This document shows positions 63,426-64,000 of a stretch of 64,000 nt of DNA, in pieces. This DNA comes from Reichenbachiella agarivorans (GTDB lineage: Bacteria > Bacteroidota > Bacteroidia > Cytophagales > Cyclobacteriaceae). Location: contig NZ_CP106679.1 of the NCBI RefSeq assembly GCF_025502585.1, forward strand, positions 62,001 through 126,000, in the 5' to 3' direction. Under the pieces are notes generated by a model, which was not told the DNA's origin, made no database searches, and worked only from the letters and a program-made list of their open reading frames with translations. Numbering within the stretch: position 1 is the stretch's first letter; every line of letters starts with the position of its first letter. A program made the translations under genes and the position numbers.

Positions 63426-64000
63426 ATGAAGGTGGGTTATACTCACCTTTTTTTGTTTGTCCTCATCGCGACCAGCTCCCTACAGCTGCAAGCTCAAAAA
63501 TCCATCGATGACTACCCAAAAATCTACTCCGCCTACCAAGATATCCTCAAACTAAAACTCAGCTCGGGTAGAAAAAAACTCAAAGCCATCATCCCCAGTC
63601 ACGAAGAACTCGGGCACTACCATTACACACAGAGCCTCGCCGATGTGGTCGAAATCCTCGTCTCAGAAGACAGCGATCTGTACAAAAAATATGAAGACAG
63701 CGAAGGAGAGCACTTGGATGGTCTCAGCGAGCTCGATAGCAAAGATCCCTACAAGCGATTTTACTCCGCAGAGATCAAAATACAGTGGGCATTGGTCAGT
63801 ACACTGTTTCAAGACGAGATGAAAGCTGGCTGGTCTCTCAAAAGTGCCTACGGCGAAATCCAAGAAAACATCAAACAACACCCCGATTTCATTCACAACA
63901 ACAAGTCTCTCGGTACACTGCATGTGCTGTTTGCTACAGTACCTGAAAGCTACCACTGGGTGCTAAAAATTTTTGGCTTGAAGTCCAACGTCATAGAGGG
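63426..64000 (+). CDS. Secreted protein of unknown function, N-terminal part (runs off right edge)
   Basis: An open frame of 191 codons reaching the edge of the window. The ATG at 63426 starts a plausible signal peptide (MKVGYTHLFLFVLIATSSLQ). The mature part is mainly helical (QDILKLKLSSGRKKLKAI; DPYKRFYSAEIKIQWALVST) and may contain tetratricopeptide-like units, but the family was not recognised. A terminator-like hairpin covers codons 2-8, immediately after the ATG. Confidence 0.75.
   Translation, partial: MKVGYTHLFLFVLIATSSLQLQAQKSIDDYPKIYSAYQDILKLKLSSGRKKLKAIIPSHEELGHYHYTQSLADVVEILVSEDSDLYKKYEDSEGEHLDGLSELDSKDPYKRFYSAEIKIQWALVSTLFQDEMKAGWSLKSAYGEIQENIKQHPDFIHNNKSLGTLHVLFATVPESYHWVLKIFGLKSNVIE
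63429..63454 (+). terminator. Hairpin with T tract overlapping a start codon region
   Basis: AAGGTGGGT (63429-63437) pairs with ACTCACCTT (63441-63449), one G-U pair, 3-nt loop, followed by a run of T through 63454. This is a good Rho-independent terminator for the zinc-ribbon gene, yet it directly follows the ATG of the next gene. Confidence 0.75.

Noticed and set aside
1-64000. CRISPR arrays, tRNA/rRNA genes, insertion sequences, phage genes
   Set aside because: No spaced direct repeats, transposase, integrase or structural RNA pattern was found by reading both strands.

Overview
The window is chromosomal DNA of a Bacteroidota bacterium, most likely a gliding, marine-type member of the Cytophagales. 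The evidence is a SusC/RagA-type TonB-dependent receptor, a DUF4249/TonB-receptor pair, LytS/LytTR signalling, a regulator-propeller (Reg_prop/Y_Y_Y) sensor, two proteins with type IX secretion (T9SS) C-terminal sorting domains, a Porin_10-like protein, and promoters of the Bacteroidota TAnnTTTG kind. No rRNA, tRNA, CRISPR array, insertion sequence or prophage was seen.

Left part (1-25 kb): the 5' end of a SusC-like receptor gene runs off the left edge and diverges from a lytS/lytTR two-component pair. A secreted GH20 beta-N-acetylhexosaminidase follows, then an unusual 1252-residue sensor joining a regulator propeller to a methyl-accepting chemotaxis output domain. Next is a five-gene MacAB-TolC-like efflux operon (ATPase, two FtsX-type permeases, membrane-fusion protein, TolC) closed by a strong terminator, then a TPR/histidine-kinase gene. 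A tightly coupled minus-strand operon (unknown secreted protein, TonB receptor, DUF4249 lipoprotein, large secreted protein) ends against it.

Centre (25.6-58 kb): a large exopolysaccharide/cell-surface glycan locus made of alternating operons. It holds a receiver protein, an initiating sugar-phosphate transferase fused to a degenerate receiver domain, several glycosyltransferases, a flippase, an O-antigen-ligase/Wzy-type polymerase, a Wzz-type co-polymerase with a cytoplasmic ATPase, four kinds of acyl-group transfer genes (hexapeptide, acyltransferase-3, MBOAT and its SGNH partner), a beta-helix secreted protein and a 2288-residue T9SS esterase with many adhesion-like domains. Two separate operons together encode a complete-looking route to a polyprenyl-phosphoryl pentofuranose donor of the mycobacterial decaprenyl-phospho-arabinose type: a UbiA phosphoribosyltransferase and a HAD phosphatase at 55.3-56.8 kb, and DprE1-like and DprE2-like enzymes at 32.0-34.1 kb next to a GT-C-like membrane protein that could use the donor. 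A 39-residue membrane protein, previously easy to miss, lies between the co-polymerase and polymerase genes.

Right part (58-64 kb): housekeeping and envelope genes, namely miaE (tRNA hydroxylase), a putative porin, an unknown gene, a Nif3-family protein, a coiled-coil/zinc-ribbon protein, and the start of an unidentified secreted protein that runs off the right edge. A tract of nine perfect 7-bp repeats lies in the leader of miaE, and related decayed 7-bp repeats occur elsewhere in the window.
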